Below, in pieces: positions 1 through 9,360 of a stretch of DNA of 56,909 bases (its first letter is position 1; each line of letters opens with the position of its first letter). The stretch lies in contig JAPFFF010000106.1 in the NCBI GenBank assembly GCA_039105265.1, forward strand, positions 1 to 56,909. Reading direction: 5' to 3'. The notes below the pieces were generated by a model. The model was not told the origin of the DNA. It worked only from the letters and a program-made list of their open reading frames with translations, and made no database searches. This stretch comes from Tritrichomonas musculus. Its lineage: Eukaryota > Parabasalia > Tritrichomonadida > Tritrichomonadidae. The translations under genes and the position numbers were made by a program.

Positions 1-1056
1 CCTCAAGAAGAGCCATCACAAAATAAAACAATCTTTCAGAAAAAGTCATCGTCTTCGGCCAAACCTATACTTAAAAAGTTGGCATCTTCATCGTCTTCTT
101 CTCAAACATCTACATTATCATCAAGCGGTACATCAAGAGCACCATCTCCTCCCCCACCCCCACAAGCATCCCCTCAATCATCAAAACAAACATCAAGGCA
201 CACATCAAGACCACCAACACCTCCAATGGATCTAGACCAATTTATTGATTATAATGCAATCACTGATAATAATTCACAATTAGAATCAAAAGAAGTATAT
301 CCATATCTAAAACTATTAGTAGAAAAAGGAAAAAAAGTGAAAAGAATAGGACATGTAGCCTTATTGCCTCCTGATTGGTTTTATTATCTATATGAGAATC
401 CGAAACAAGAAGCAGTGGACTCTCTCTTTGAGTATCTTAGTAAAGCTCCACAGTTTAATAAGAAACCAATTGATTATTATGATTGCATTGTAATTCCTGC
501 TGAACTAGAGGAACATTGGATATTAATAGTAATCGATAATGGCAATAAAGATATCGGTGTATATGATTCAAACATGAAAGCATACCCAGATATCGGTAAA
601 ATAATGAATAAATTCTTGAAATCACAAGGCATTAATCAGAAATATCCAATGAGATATAATCGTGTTCCTAAACAAAATAATGATATTGATTGTGCTATAT
701 TAATGATGCAAAATGCAAGGATATTATTGCATGATGGTAAATGGCCTTATCCAATAGATGACGTACCTAATATTAGACAAAGAATTGCACGTGAATTAAA
801 GAGCAAATCATTAGAAACAGCTCCCCTCCCACCTACACCACCCAGTTTTCAAAAACATTCTAACAACACAGAAAAACCGACTCTTCCCAAAAAAAAAATG
901 AGTCAAGCTGAGAAGGAAAGAATCGAACAAGAGACTTATAATTATTTTATTAAAAAAGGTGCATATCATTTAGCTAAATCATATAAATACCCTTATTGGA
1001 ATGTTCATGAAGATGTAGAATCTGGTGTACCAAAAGATAAATCAAAAAGAATGTAA
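1..1056 (+). CDS. Adenain/ULP1-type (C48/C5-like) cysteine protease, start outside window
   Basis: The reading frame is open from the first base of the window, so the gene starts further left. The first ATG-like start inside (a TTG at 79) is not convincing. The first 75 or so residues seen are Ser/Pro/Thr-rich and disordered. The protease core follows: His in EHW (codon 172 of the open frame), Asp in VYDS (189), Gln in PKQN (about 227) and Cys in DIDCA (231), the H-D-Q-C order of adenovirus protease and ULP1. Polinton proteases of this kind are thought to cleave capsid proteins during virion maturation. A proline-rich linker and a basic tail follow. It heads a same-strand block with integrase, ATPase and capsid genes. 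Catalytic assignment is by motif only. Confidence 0.82.
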   Translation, partial: PQEEPSQNKTIFQKKSSSSAKPILKKLASSSSSSQTSTLSSSGTSRAPSPPPPPQASPQSSKQTSRHTSRPPTPPMDLDQFIDYNAITDNNSQLESKEVYPYLKLLVEKGKKVKRIGHVALLPPDWFYYLYENPKQEAVDSLFEYLSKAPQFNKKPIDYYDCIVIPAELEEHWILIVIDNGNKDIGVYDSNMKAYPDIGKIMNKFLKSQGINQKYPMRYNRVPKQNNDIDCAILMMQNARILLHDGKWPYPIDDVPNIRQRIARELKSKSLETAPLPPTPPSFQKHSNNTEKPTLPKKKMSQAEKERIEQETYNYFIKKGAYHLAKSYKYPYWNVHEDVESGVPKDKSKRM

Positions 1057-1081
1057 AATAAAAATTTTTCAATAAATAAAA

Positions 1082-1450
1082 ATGCCAGAATTAATTTTGC
1101 CAATTGAATGTTCACTTTATTTTAATAAAACATTGAAAAAGACAGAAATATCTGAATTATCAGAAATTTGTAAATCAAAGTTTAAATTATCAAACAAAAA
1201 AATAATCTTTACTGATTGGGCAAAGAAATTTGATTGGGATGATTATGAGGACGTTAAAGAAATATTGAATTTAGTGGCCAAATATTGTTCAGTACATAAA
1301 ATCACACTTTTTGGATCGATAATTGGTTATATAGGTGAAAGGAATGAAAATATGGTCAAATCAAAAGCCTATCAGATTCAATTGAAAAAGGGAGATATAA
1401 TTCCAAAGGAAATAATCCTTCATGCTAGTAAACCAAGGAAGAATAAGTAA
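1082..1450 (+). CDS. Hypothetical element protein, 122 aa
   Basis: I do not recognise this small protein. It is mixed alpha/beta in appearance, lysine-rich at the C-terminus, with one central tryptophan-rich patch (FTDWAKKFDWDDY). It lies 25 bp after the protease and 20 bp before the next gene on the same strand, so it belongs to the structural-gene block of element 1. No signal peptide or membrane segment is visible. Reality is supported by position, a clean ATG and tight packing rather than by homology. Confidence 0.6.
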   Translation: MPELILPIECSLYFNKTLKKTEISELSEICKSKFKLSNKKIIFTDWAKKFDWDDYEDVKEILNLVAKYCSVHKITLFGSIIGYIGERNENMVKSKAYQIQLKKGDIIPKEIILHASKPRKNK

Positions 1451-1470
1451 GATATTTATTTTTAGTCAAA

Positions 1471-2436
1471 ATGGAGTTACCACCAAGAGTTAAAACACAA
1501 CACCCTAATCGTGAAAATATTGTACATGATGCTAACGTTCCTGTCCCAATTGAGACTGCTTTTTTCTTAGAGGACTCACAAAGAGATCCAAGCAAATTTA
1601 ATCGTTTTTATTTCAATTTTCCTGGTGATTGGTCAACGTCAAACAAAGGCGAAACAATTGTGGGTGTAAGGTCAATGTGGCTCGTTTCAAAAAGACGAAA
1701 ACTTGAATTCACCATCTCAATTGCTAAATATTTAAAGGTTTCATTTGATAAAATACCTGGATTCAGTATACACGATAGAATTAAATCTATGACTTCATCT
1801 CTTTATCAGGATGATTTAAAAATCAAAGAAATAAAAGTAATTGACTGGCTCTCAACAGAAAGAGATTTCAGAGGATTTTTTGAAGCAGTCCACAATGCTT
1901 TGAAATCATATATCTCAATATGGTGGAATAGCATCACTAACGCATTTGAACAATCTGATATTGATGTTTTGAATAGAGACATACAAACTGATGGTTATTA
2001 TGACGAAAAAGGTTTTCATGAAAAAATATATTCTGAACGAAACAATAATTCTTTAGATAAATACGGTTGTGCTTTCAAAATAACTGAAATGAATAAAGAT
2101 TTTGAGGAAGTATTTAATATTGGTGACGGACCTACTCAAAATAGAAAAGGAAAATATAATTTGTATGAAAATGAATTAATTTTTGATAATATTTGGGATC
2201 GTCATTCATGTAAAGTTTATTCTTCACTTGGCGAACAATCATTACATAATTATATCGGTAATTCACAAATTTATTATAATCCTATCAAATATTTTAAATT
2301 GAATTCTTCTGATCAACGGTTTTGGATTGAATTATATTCTGCCAGACAATACAATGCCCCCGTTAAATTACCCAATGGAGAAACTTTTGTCATGGAAATG
2401 CAGTTCTTGCCTTATAATAAGATGTTATACGTTTAA
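1471..2436 (+). CDS. Candidate minor capsid (penton-like) protein, 321 aa
   Basis: The protein is rich in aromatic and beta-prone stretches without membrane segments. Its last 45 residues read as strands around a WIELYSARQ...VKLPNGETFVMEMQF pattern, that is, an aromatic strand, a turn with P/N-G, then a hydrophobic strand. A similar ending (LELSLVD...PIALKSPLFVSIKV) closes the leftward gene at 17,770-18,507, and another (HLWFTDMKGNVIEPESFIF) closes the element 2 gene at 29,738-30,088. Such endings are reminiscent of Polinton minor capsid jelly-roll proteins. The call is inference from pattern and from its place next to integrase and capsid genes. The upstream region has a TTTATTTTT motif before the ATG. 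Confidence 0.5.
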   Translation: MELPPRVKTQHPNRENIVHDANVPVPIETAFFLEDSQRDPSKFNRFYFNFPGDWSTSNKGETIVGVRSMWLVSKRRKLEFTISIAKYLKVSFDKIPGFSIHDRIKSMTSSLYQDDLKIKEIKVIDWLSTERDFRGFFEAVHNALKSYISIWWNSITNAFEQSDIDVLNRDIQTDGYYDEKGFHEKIYSERNNNSLDKYGCAFKITEMNKDFEEVFNIGDGPTQNRKGKYNLYENELIFDNIWDRHSCKVYSSLGEQSLHNYIGNSQIYYNPIKYFKLNSSDQRFWIELYSARQYNAPVKLPNGETFVMEMQFLPYNKMLYV

Positions 2437-2447
2437 TTTATAAAAAA

Positions 2448-3590
2448 ATGACATCACTTGCAGAATTATATAAGGAATATCCATACCGTGGTCCAGCTTT
2501 TGAAAAACATGCACTTGAAAAAGGTTATTCGAAAAAAGAGATAAGGAAATTTCAATCAGAATCCGTTGTTCATGATCAAAAAGTGCCAACTCCTAAATAT
2601 ATACCTATCGTATCGTCTCATTCCGGAGGTTTTCAGATGGATACGTTTATAAACGATAAAGGAGCTAACGGTTTGAATTATTTGATGCTTATCAATATAA
2701 ATACCCGTAAAGCTTATGCATATCCGATGAGAGGAAAAGGGGCGTTACAGGTCAAATCAGCATTGAATAAATTCATCAAGGAAGAACCAAATTGCCATTC
2801 AATCGCTTCAGATCAAGATGCTGCTTATTTATCAGACGAAGTGACATCTTGGATGAAAAGTCATAAAATTATATATACGACTACAACGGATGATAATCAC
2901 AATAATTTAGGAATAATAAACCGTTTTATGAGAACGATAAGAGATTTAGCCGTTAACAAAAATTTGTTAGATGCCGATATATGGAAAGATATTTCAAAAG
3001 AAGGTGAATTAACACACAAACCTACAAGAAATATTTCACCAAAAGAAATGCAGTCATTAATGTCAGCATATAATGAATCATATCATACTAAAATAAAAAC
3101 AGCCCCCAATAAAATGACAGCCAAAGACGAACAGAAATATATTTTGAAAAATAAAACGCAAGCAAACCCTTATGATTTCAAAGAAGGTGATAAAGTACGT
3201 ATCGTAGAAGAAAAAACGATTAAAAATAAAAAACGAAGAATGGTTAGCAATCAAGCATATACAGTTGATTCAAAATCTGGTAATTTATTCAAAATTGCTG
3301 CTAACGATAGATCTGTGAACGATTATCCTGGATACAAAATAGTTAAGGCGAAAGGATTTGTTCCTATGGCCAAAACATTGAAAAACGGCAAAAGAGGGAA
3401 CATAGAGGAGATTTTAGGGTATAATAATGCAAATGACCAATACAAGGTCAAATGGGATGATGGAAGTCAAGGGTATACATATGCCAAAAGTATGAGAGAA
3501 GGAAATCCAACAATATTATCACGGTTAGAACGAATGTATTGGGTGAAAACAGGTGAAAACATACCAGTTAAAATCAGAAAATACATTTAA
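2448..3590 (+). CDS. Polinton retroviral-type integrase (rve fold, chromodomain-like tail)
   Basis: This enzyme inserts the element's ends into target DNA. The central part has the RNase H-like order: strand with Asp near 65 (FQMDTFIND), strands around LMLININTRKAYAYPM, then SDQDAAY near 121-127 and a helix with NNLGIINRFMRTIRD near 164-178. Further on, FKEGDKVRIV (about 245) looks like an SH3-like C-terminal domain, and IEEILGYNNANDQYKVKWDDG (about 320-340) looks like a chromodomain-type strand set, seen in many Polinton c-integrases. The N-terminal 60 residues probably hold a helical DNA-contact region. It lies between the candidate minor capsid gene (11 bp gap) and the ATPase gene. Confidence 0.88.
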   Translation: MTSLAELYKEYPYRGPAFEKHALEKGYSKKEIRKFQSESVVHDQKVPTPKYIPIVSSHSGGFQMDTFINDKGANGLNYLMLININTRKAYAYPMRGKGALQVKSALNKFIKEEPNCHSIASDQDAAYLSDEVTSWMKSHKIIYTTTTDDNHNNLGIINRFMRTIRDLAVNKNLLDADIWKDISKEGELTHKPTRNISPKEMQSLMSAYNESYHTKIKTAPNKMTAKDEQKYILKNKTQANPYDFKEGDKVRIVEEKTIKNKKRRMVSNQAYTVDSKSGNLFKIAANDRSVNDYPGYKIVKAKGFVPMAKTLKNGKRGNIEEILGYNNANDQYKVKWDDGSQGYTYAKSMREGNPTILSRLERMYWVKTGENIPVKIRKYI

Positions 3591-3604
3591 TTATTCTTAA
3601 TCAA

Positions 3605-4462
3605 ATGAAAGGAAATATTATTCAAAAAGTTGAAGAATTAATCAATGAGACGCTCAGAAAAAGTATGAGAGAAATTGAGGGCGCTTTGATCAAACCATTA
3701 TCAGAAAATTATCCGTTTTCATCAAATGGGATATACTTTTTGATTGGACGTCCTGGTGCTGGCAAAAGTTATTGGATTTGGCGCCATATTATGATTACAG
3801 AAAGATTATTTAAACATCCATATTATCATAAAATTTATTTCTGCTCAACGTCTGGTAAAATGGATAAAACCGCCGAAGTTTTGAATAAAAAGATTCTAAC
3901 AAAAATAATTTATGTCTCAGAAAAACAATTGATGAGCGTTCTTCAGAAACATTTGAAAAGGAAAATAAAATATTATGCACTTGTCAAACATATCCTCTCA
4001 AAAATGAAAGAAACGTCTGATGAGATGAGGCGTTTAATTGAAAAGCATCATTTAACTGACCTTCAAGATAAAATCATTTATATTGCCAGTAAGCTTTGTA
4101 AATATGGAACCGCCTCTTATCCATTCAATACTCTGATTATTCTTGATGATTGTGCTGGTTCAGATTTATTGAAAAACGGTAATTCAGAATTTATTAAATT
4201 GTTGACAAAAACAAGACATTATAACATAACGTGCATAATGGCATTTCAAACGATAAGATTTGTGCACATAAATGCTAAACGTATGGCAACCGATATTATC
4301 TGTTATAGCGGTTATTCAGAAGAAGATTTCACCTCTTTATTGCAGCAAACAAATAACAACTTAAATACAAAGGCAACTGTGCAAGAATACTTGCAACATA
4401 GAGAACCGCATGACAAATTTATCATGAACATAACTGCAAATAAATACTATTTTGAATCTTAA
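3605..4462 (+). CDS. Packaging ATPase, A32/FtsK-HerA type
   Basis: The protein has a Walker A motif GRPGAGKS at residues 48-55 and a Walker B strand TLIILDDCAGS near 175-185, followed by LTKTRHYNITCIMAFQT, the sensor-type strand with a conserved Gln seen in A32-like packaging ATPases. The family pumps viral DNA into capsids in poxvirus-like and Polinton viruses. At 285 residues it has the usual compact size. Element 2 carries a diverged homologue (45,143-46,087). It sits between the integrase and the small virion-type protein on the same strand. Confidence 0.88.
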   Translation: MKGNIIQKVEELINETLRKSMREIEGALIKPLSENYPFSSNGIYFLIGRPGAGKSYWIWRHIMITERLFKHPYYHKIYFCSTSGKMDKTAEVLNKKILTKIIYVSEKQLMSVLQKHLKRKIKYYALVKHILSKMKETSDEMRRLIEKHHLTDLQDKIIYIASKLCKYGTASYPFNTLIILDDCAGSDLLKNGNSEFIKLLTKTRHYNITCIMAFQTIRFVHINAKRMATDIICYSGYSEEDFTSLLQQTNNNLNTKATVQEYLQHREPHDKFIMNITANKYYFES

Positions 4463-4480
4463 ACGTTTTATTGAATTTAA

Positions 4481-4879
4481 ATGGGATTATTTAGAAAATG
4501 GGCGAGAAGAAGTATTGGCCTTGGAAGTCAATTATTAATGGGAGCAGCAAATTCAGCAACAGGAGGATTAGCAGGTAAATTAGCGGATAATGCAACAGGA
4601 ATAATGAAAAATCAATCAGGATTAATAGGCAAAACAATGGGTAGTTTAGGCAAAGCATTTTTAAGCGATAATATGAGAAACAAAATCTCAAATGTAGCGG
4701 ATGCAGCAATAAAATACATTCCAAAAGGCAACGTAAGAGAAGCATTAACAAAAATCAATAATCATGCACAAGGAAGAGATGAAAACTATAAAATGCCAAA
4801 ACCCGCTAAAACAGAATCGAGTAGTTCAAATAATTCACCAGCACCTATAAATCATGTACATTCATCAAATTATGAATAA
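4481..4879 (+). CDS. Small Gly/Ala-rich amphipathic virion-type protein
   Basis: The N-terminal part (MGLFRKWARRSIGLGSQLL) is basic and amphipathic, followed by Gly/Ala-rich small-residue helices and a disordered Ser/Asn/Pro tail. The general build resembles the leftward 84-residue protein of element 2 (26,347-26,601), which also starts MG..F.K and lies next to the major capsid gene. Proteins of this type in adeno-like and Polinton viruses (pVI-like) sit inside the capsid and can disturb membranes. The function is inferred from composition and location between ATPase and capsid genes. Confidence 0.6.
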   Translation: MGLFRKWARRSIGLGSQLLMGAANSATGGLAGKLADNATGIMKNQSGLIGKTMGSLGKAFLSDNMRNKISNVADAAIKYIPKGNVREALTKINNHAQGRDENYKMPKPAKTESSSSNNSPAPINHVHSSNYE

Positions 4880-4908
4880 TAAGAAAAGTCAATTTTATTG
4901 AGTTTTAA

Positions 4909-5397
4909 ATGTCAAAACACTTAACAGGCTCAAAACGTTTAGCGGTTATTCAAAGGTGGATAAATGGCCATGACGATCCAGATTGGGAGGTTTTGCCAAC
5001 TCGAAAACAAGGAAAGTATATTGTTAAAAAGCGAGAAACACCAATAGAAGAAGAAAAAGAAGAGAAAACTCCAGAAAATGAAGAGAACGAAGTTTTTGAA
5101 GAGGAAGAAGAAAAACCCAAAATGCAAAAACCAAAGTCGAAAAAACTCACAAAAAGTCAAGAAATCGATCCAACGATAAACCTTGAAATCTTAAATCAAC
5201 TCAAATTACTGGGTGATGAAATCAAACGCAAAAGAGAAAAGAAAGAACAAAAACGATTAATTGAAGAAGTAATCTCAAAGAAAACTCCAGCACCAAAACA
5301 AGCACCTCCTCCTCCTCCTCCAATACAAGAAGAAGAATATTATGAACCACCAATTCCAAGACAAAGACGAAACAGAATCTTTGATGATATATATTAA
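4909..5397 (+). CDS. Charged coiled-coil protein with basic N-terminus, 162 aa
   Basis: The first 45 residues are a compact basic segment (LAVIQRWINGHDDPDWEVLPTRKQGKY). A Glu/Lys-rich coiled region follows, then a Pro-rich patch and a short C-terminal segment with RRNRIFDDIY. I do not recognise it. It lies 29 bp after the small virion-type gene and 17 bp before the major capsid gene, so a scaffold, cement or core role is possible. That is inference from location only. Confidence 0.55.
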   Translation: MSKHLTGSKRLAVIQRWINGHDDPDWEVLPTRKQGKYIVKKRETPIEEEKEEKTPENEENEVFEEEEEKPKMQKPKSKKLTKSQEIDPTINLEILNQLKLLGDEIKRKREKKEQKRLIEEVISKKTPAPKQAPPPPPPIQEEEYYEPPIPRQRRNRIFDDIY

Positions 5398-5414
5398 CTT
5401 TTTTTATTCAAGAA

Positions 5415-7091
5415 ATGATTAATCATGAGGTTTATATGAAAACATCAGCTGAAGTTTGTTCGCAAATTGCGTCATATTTCGATGTTGTAGATAGCTGTAT
5501 TGCCACTTCTGATACAAATAAACAGTATTCAATTAATCCACAAACATCATATTCGCCTTCACCTCCAATAAAACAAGGGTCATATACAAGTGTTATTATT
5601 TCTCCAAATACACACAATACAGCTGACATCTATAATGGTTTTATTCGTGCTGATCTAAAAGTGACAATGAATATAAATGAAAAGATACCAGATTTGAGTG
5701 ATATTGGCGGTTATCCATTCAATAAAATCTGGTTTGGATTCAAAGATGCAAGAGATGCTATTGAAAAATATGAAATAGTAGCTAACGGAATAACGATATA
5801 TACACAAAACTTTGGTTGTGAAGAATCGTTCTTAACTGCATGTTGTGCGAATGAAACAACAAAGAGAGCAGATGTATACTCAAAGGCAAGACATAAAGAT
5901 ATATGGAATAATAATTTTGCCACTCGTTGCGGAATAGTAATTAATTGGCCAAAAGATGATTTAACAGCAACATTTACGATTCATTTAAAAATTGATTTGC
6001 GTAGATTCTTGCCATTATCAAATATAAAATATTTACCAGCTTTTGCAGGAAAACTCGAATTAAGATTATATTTCTCATGTGCTGGTATGCTTTGTTGTCC
6101 ATGTGGACCATCAAGATCTTTACTTGCGCAACCATCTCTTGCAACTCAATATACTTTTTATGCGATCACTAATGAATTCACACCTGTTGGCGATGATGTT
6201 AAAATATGGATTTCAAGTACATCAGCTAATTCATCAGGCCAAGCATCAGGAAAGACAGATGAAGCTGAAATATTAGCATCAGAAACACCATATACTCTTT
6301 ATTCTGGTTTACGAAAATTCCAAGTCTATGAGTATGAAATCACTGAATGCTCATCAATTATTCCATGTTTTGGTATAAACAATGAGATTTATCAACAATT
6401 GGTTCAGCGTTATTCAAATCCACAACATCCACTCACATTTCCAACTCAAACATTGTCATTTTACACCTGCACTCAAGCATTAAAACAAATCCAAGACAAA
6501 ACAACAGTCACCGTCACTCCAAGATTTGTTGATTCTATCTTTTGTTTATTCCCTCTTCATCAACGTCATCATACATATTTCAAAAATCCACTTTTTAAAC
6601 ATTTCCAATTGAATTGTGGCGGTTATGGCAATATTCCAGCCAAATCTTTCGGAACAGATGGTGAATATCCAGAATTCATTGAATATTGTCAAAATGCAAT
6701 GAATATGAATGGTGAACAAACCGGTTTCAATAAAGAGGTTATCGCTTCATTATGTAATGTAAGTAAACCTTTAGCCAATATAACAGGTTTATATCCAAAC
6801 GATAGGACTTCATTCTTTATCGGTTTTGCGACAGAAACAGATGGGACATATCAACAGGGCCTTACAAGTTTATCACCAATTAACTTCGAAATAATCGTCA
6901 CACAGGAACATGCACAAATAAAAGATCCAAATGATAAATCAGAGAATTATAAAAAGCATTTTTCTCAAATAGTCGATACGCCACCAATATTAGGTTTATT
7001 AGTTGATGCTTCTATTTCGATTTTAGTACAGCCCAATGGCATGCCCCCACTGGTTCGAATTGGGAATTATGACATTACAACTCCTGAATAA
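5415..7091 (+). CDS. Major capsid protein, double jelly-roll type
   Basis: This 558-residue protein is beta-rich throughout and shares an order of blocks with the element 2 protein at 26,651-28,603: a Tyr/Ser start, an (I/F)KQG-Y-S...I-SP segment, DIY/DID-GF, an FGFK/VGFK strand pair, then a jelly-roll-like second half rich in Pro and Phe. It matches Polinton major capsid proteins in size and location. Two vertical jelly rolls per chain would form trimeric hexon-like capsomers. It is the last large gene of the same-strand structural block. The call rests on pairing of the two copies and context. Confidence 0.75.
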   Translation: MINHEVYMKTSAEVCSQIASYFDVVDSCIATSDTNKQYSINPQTSYSPSPPIKQGSYTSVIISPNTHNTADIYNGFIRADLKVTMNINEKIPDLSDIGGYPFNKIWFGFKDARDAIEKYEIVANGITIYTQNFGCEESFLTACCANETTKRADVYSKARHKDIWNNNFATRCGIVINWPKDDLTATFTIHLKIDLRRFLPLSNIKYLPAFAGKLELRLYFSCAGMLCCPCGPSRSLLAQPSLATQYTFYAITNEFTPVGDDVKIWISSTSANSSGQASGKTDEAEILASETPYTLYSGLRKFQVYEYEITECSSIIPCFGINNEIYQQLVQRYSNPQHPLTFPTQTLSFYTCTQALKQIQDKTTVTVTPRFVDSIFCLFPLHQRHHTYFKNPLFKHFQLNCGGYGNIPAKSFGTDGEYPEFIEYCQNAMNMNGEQTGFNKEVIASLCNVSKPLANITGLYPNDRTSFFIGFATETDGTYQQGLTSLSPINFEIIVTQEHAQIKDPNDKSENYKKHFSQIVDTPPILGLLVDASISILVQPNGMPPLVRIGNYDITTPE

Positions 7092-7113
7092 AATAGAATT
7101 TTTCTTTACTTAA

Positions 7114-7545
7114 ATGGCTAATGATTATAAATCCCCAAATGCAGAGATTGTAGGAAGAGAAGGAGTAATGTATAATGAAAATACAGAAAAAGTGCGATTT
7201 ATCAAAGGCAAACATTATGGTATCTTTTCGAACGATAACACTTATGCTGTCACTTTTAATCCCAAGGTCAATTTGCCACCAACGATAGTTCGAGAAAATA
7301 AACCTGTACGTCCTCCACCAACTAATCAGCACACAACAAAAGGACTTCATGAACCACCTGTAAGCTTAACTGACGGAAAACATTATATTCACCATGGATA
7401 TGTGAAAAAACCGCCACTTTTGCCTCCTTACCTGAAAAAGCCAGAAGATTTAGCTCGAATACAAGGATTAGCAGATGAAAATAATAAAGGATCAATAATA
7501 TATGGACCTAAACACTCAGTTATAATTAAAAATAATATCTATTAA
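7114..7545 (+). CDS. Hypothetical Pro-rich element protein, 143 aa
   Basis: I do not recognise this protein. It has a beta-prone first half (ending AVTFNPKVNLPPTIV) and several PPP/PPL patches in the second half, with no membrane segment. It is 22 bp after the capsid gene on the same strand and is the last rightward gene before a strand switch. A minor structural role is possible. The start ATG follows a T-rich leader. Confidence 0.55.
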   Translation: MANDYKSPNAEIVGREGVMYNENTEKVRFIKGKHYGIFSNDNTYAVTFNPKVNLPPTIVRENKPVRPPPTNQHTTKGLHEPPVSLTDGKHYIHHGYVKKPPLLPPYLKKPEDLARIQGLADENNKGSIIYGPKHSVIIKNNIY

Positions 7546-7570
7546 ATTAAATTAATTTTTATTAATTAAA

Positions 7571-7996
7571 TTATTTTTCTTCTTCTTTTTCTTTTTCTTC
7601 TTTCTTTTCTTCATCCTCTTCTTTTTCATCATCATCAGAAGGAAAATTAAAAGGACTATCGTCAGAATCAGTACTGATCATTTTAATATATTTTTCTTCT
7701 TTCTTCTTCTTCTTTTCTTTCTTTTCTTCCTCCTCTTCTTCTTCTTCTTCTTTCTTTTCTTTATATCTTTTTTCTGCTTCATTCATTTGAATCCATACAT
7801 TTATTAGTCTTTTTGTAGCTATTTCTTGGTTTCTCAGTTTGCAGTATCGAACCATCATGAGTGGAATTATCTGTTCTATTTTATAAATCGGGATCTCTTC
7901 TGTTTCTTGTTCTAATAAAGCCCGGATGTCTTTTATGAGGGGCATGAGCTCTTTTTGGATCTGAGTTAATTCATGAGCATGTTTTTGGATGGACAT
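7571..7996 (-). CDS. Glu/Lys-rich coiled-coil protein, 141 aa
   Basis: The N-terminal 80 residues are helical (LTQIQKELMPLIKDIRALLEQ). The rest is a very acidic and lysine-rich low-complexity tail with a Ser/Asp patch (STDSDDSPFNFPSDDD). No family is recognised. It is convergent with the gene ending at 7,545 and divergent from the gene starting at 8,060, with 63 bp between the two start codons. Confidence 0.5.
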   Translation of the reverse strand: MSIQKHAHELTQIQKELMPLIKDIRALLEQETEEIPIYKIEQIIPLMMVRYCKLRNQEIATKRLINVWIQMNEAEKRYKEKKEEEEEEEEEKKEKKKKKEEKYIKMISTDSDDSPFNFPSDDDEKEEDEEKKEEKEKEEEK

Positions 7997-8059
7997 TATA
8001 TAAGTGTGATTTGATTATTCTTTCTAAAGTTTTCTTCTTAAATAAATGGCCGGCTACTT

Positions 8060-8638
8060 ATGATAATTCAGAAGTTAATTGGTCCCTTAAAATTTTCAGG
8101 TTTATCTCCAAGGCAAATGATCAAGAAGAGAACAAACGCAACTGGTGTTAACGCAAATATAGCATTGGAGCCAACAGCAGCATCGTCATCGACTTCAAAT
8201 ATAAATAATAATATTATTATAAATAAACGAGAAGATGGGAAGGAGGAGATAGTGATAACAAGAGACGTGAATGCTCAAATAGAACCGGAAATCAATGAAA
8301 CAGACGCAAAAAGTGTGATTTTAGAAACATATGCTCAAATACTTTTAAATCAGGATAAAGCGCTTTTAAGCAATTTAATCTTTAAGCATTCTATTATTGT
8401 CCCTAAAGAGTGCTTAGAAGAAATCATAAAAGCAATTCTCAAAGTGAACGAAGTGGAAGTACATATTGATGAAGATATTGGTTGTTGTGCCGGAAAAGCA
8501 AACCCAATTCGAAGAATAGAAGCCATTAAAATACTCAAAGAGAACGGCGAAATCGTCACTGATTTCAAACAAGTTTATAATAAAGAATATAATGAATTAT
8601 TAAATAACTATCATTTATGTTTAAAGTTTTGCGTTTAG
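8060..8638 (+). CDS. Conserved element protein with Cys-rich motif, 192 aa (family shared with element 2)
   Basis: The first 80 residues are low-complexity. From about 85 to the end it matches the element 2 protein at 44,401-44,976: a helical stretch, then EVEVHIDEDIGCCAG against KVELIVNDDCACNGC, a strand around RRIEAIKILK, and a final helix YNELLNNYHLCLKFCV against YTELIRHNISLKTCI. The acidic plus Cys cluster might bind metal. The function is unknown. Its stop codon (8,636-8,638) directly abuts the stop codon of the leftward gene at 8,639. Confidence 0.7.
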   Translation: MIIQKLIGPLKFSGLSPRQMIKKRTNATGVNANIALEPTAASSSTSNINNNIIINKREDGKEEIVITRDVNAQIEPEINETDAKSVILETYAQILLNQDKALLSNLIFKHSIIVPKECLEEIIKAILKVNEVEVHIDEDIGCCAGKANPIRRIEAIKILKENGEIVTDFKQVYNKEYNELLNNYHLCLKFCV

Positions 8639-9283
8639 TTAGTTAAAAACCCAGTAAATAGCTCCTCCACCAGTTATATTAAATATTTGGCAATTGCAAA
8701 CTAGAAGAATACAATTCTGAGAAAAAATAATTCCTCCAGGTTCGTAAGATTTAATATTCGAGAATTTGCAATGTTTCAATATAATGGCTTCAGATTGATT
8801 TTTTTTTACAATTCTTGGGACAGGGCAAAAAGGGTCAGGTGATATGGTTGGAGTTAATGAGGGAGTTTGTTTTGGAGGATCATACAGATAAAAAAGTCCA
8901 TGAAGAGCAGAAGCACGTCTGCTTTGGATTATGAGAGTATCAGTAGTGATCGGCATTGATTGTGAATCAAAGAAAACTTGCCATTTCTGACGAACATCTG
9001 ATTTACAATTAATGTTTAATTGACTTAATTGTCCAAAATAAATGTCAATTGTATCAAAATTAGAGTCTTTCATTCCAATTATCCAAAATCGAGAACATGT
9101 AATTTGTTGTTCAAGAATTCCTCCTTGATAAAGAACGAAGAGATGATCCTTCAAGTCAGAAGTATCCATCGCCCAGTCTCCATAAACTTGAGTAAAATTC
9201 CAAGCAGGTATCCAATTAGCCTCTTCCGGGATTCCATCAGGTCTTTCAAATGATTCAATGAGTATCAATAAGATAATGAACAT
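8639..9283 (-). CDS. Host-like secreted surface-protein fragment (Pmp-like repeats)
   Basis: The protein starts with a signal peptide (MFIILLILIESF) followed by a folded extracellular-looking region with several cysteines, a Thr/Pro/Ser linker (QTPSLTPTISPDPF) and, at the end, two beta-helix type repeats with FSN and GGAI motifs (CKFSNI...GGIIFSQN and IFNITGGGAIYW). FxxN plus GGAI repeats mark the chlamydial polymorphic-membrane-protein-like family that trichomonads have on their surface. Only the front part of such a protein is present, since members are usually much longer. It lies between two element genes, so it may be captured cargo. Family call is from motifs. Confidence 0.6.
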   Translation of the reverse strand: MFIILLILIESFERPDGIPEEANWIPAWNFTQVYGDWAMDTSDLKDHLFVLYQGGILEQQITCSRFWIIGMKDSNFDTIDIYFGQLSQLNINCKSDVRQKWQVFFDSQSMPITTDTLIIQSRRASALHGLFYLYDPPKQTPSLTPTISPDPFCPVPRIVKKNQSEAIILKHCKFSNIKSYEPGGIIFSQNCILLVCNCQIFNITGGGAIYWVFN

Positions 9284-9360
9284 TGAAAAAAATGAAAACG
9301 GTTATGTCAGATCACATAACATTCTCAAAAAAAAGATTAATTTAATAAAAGTTAATTCTT

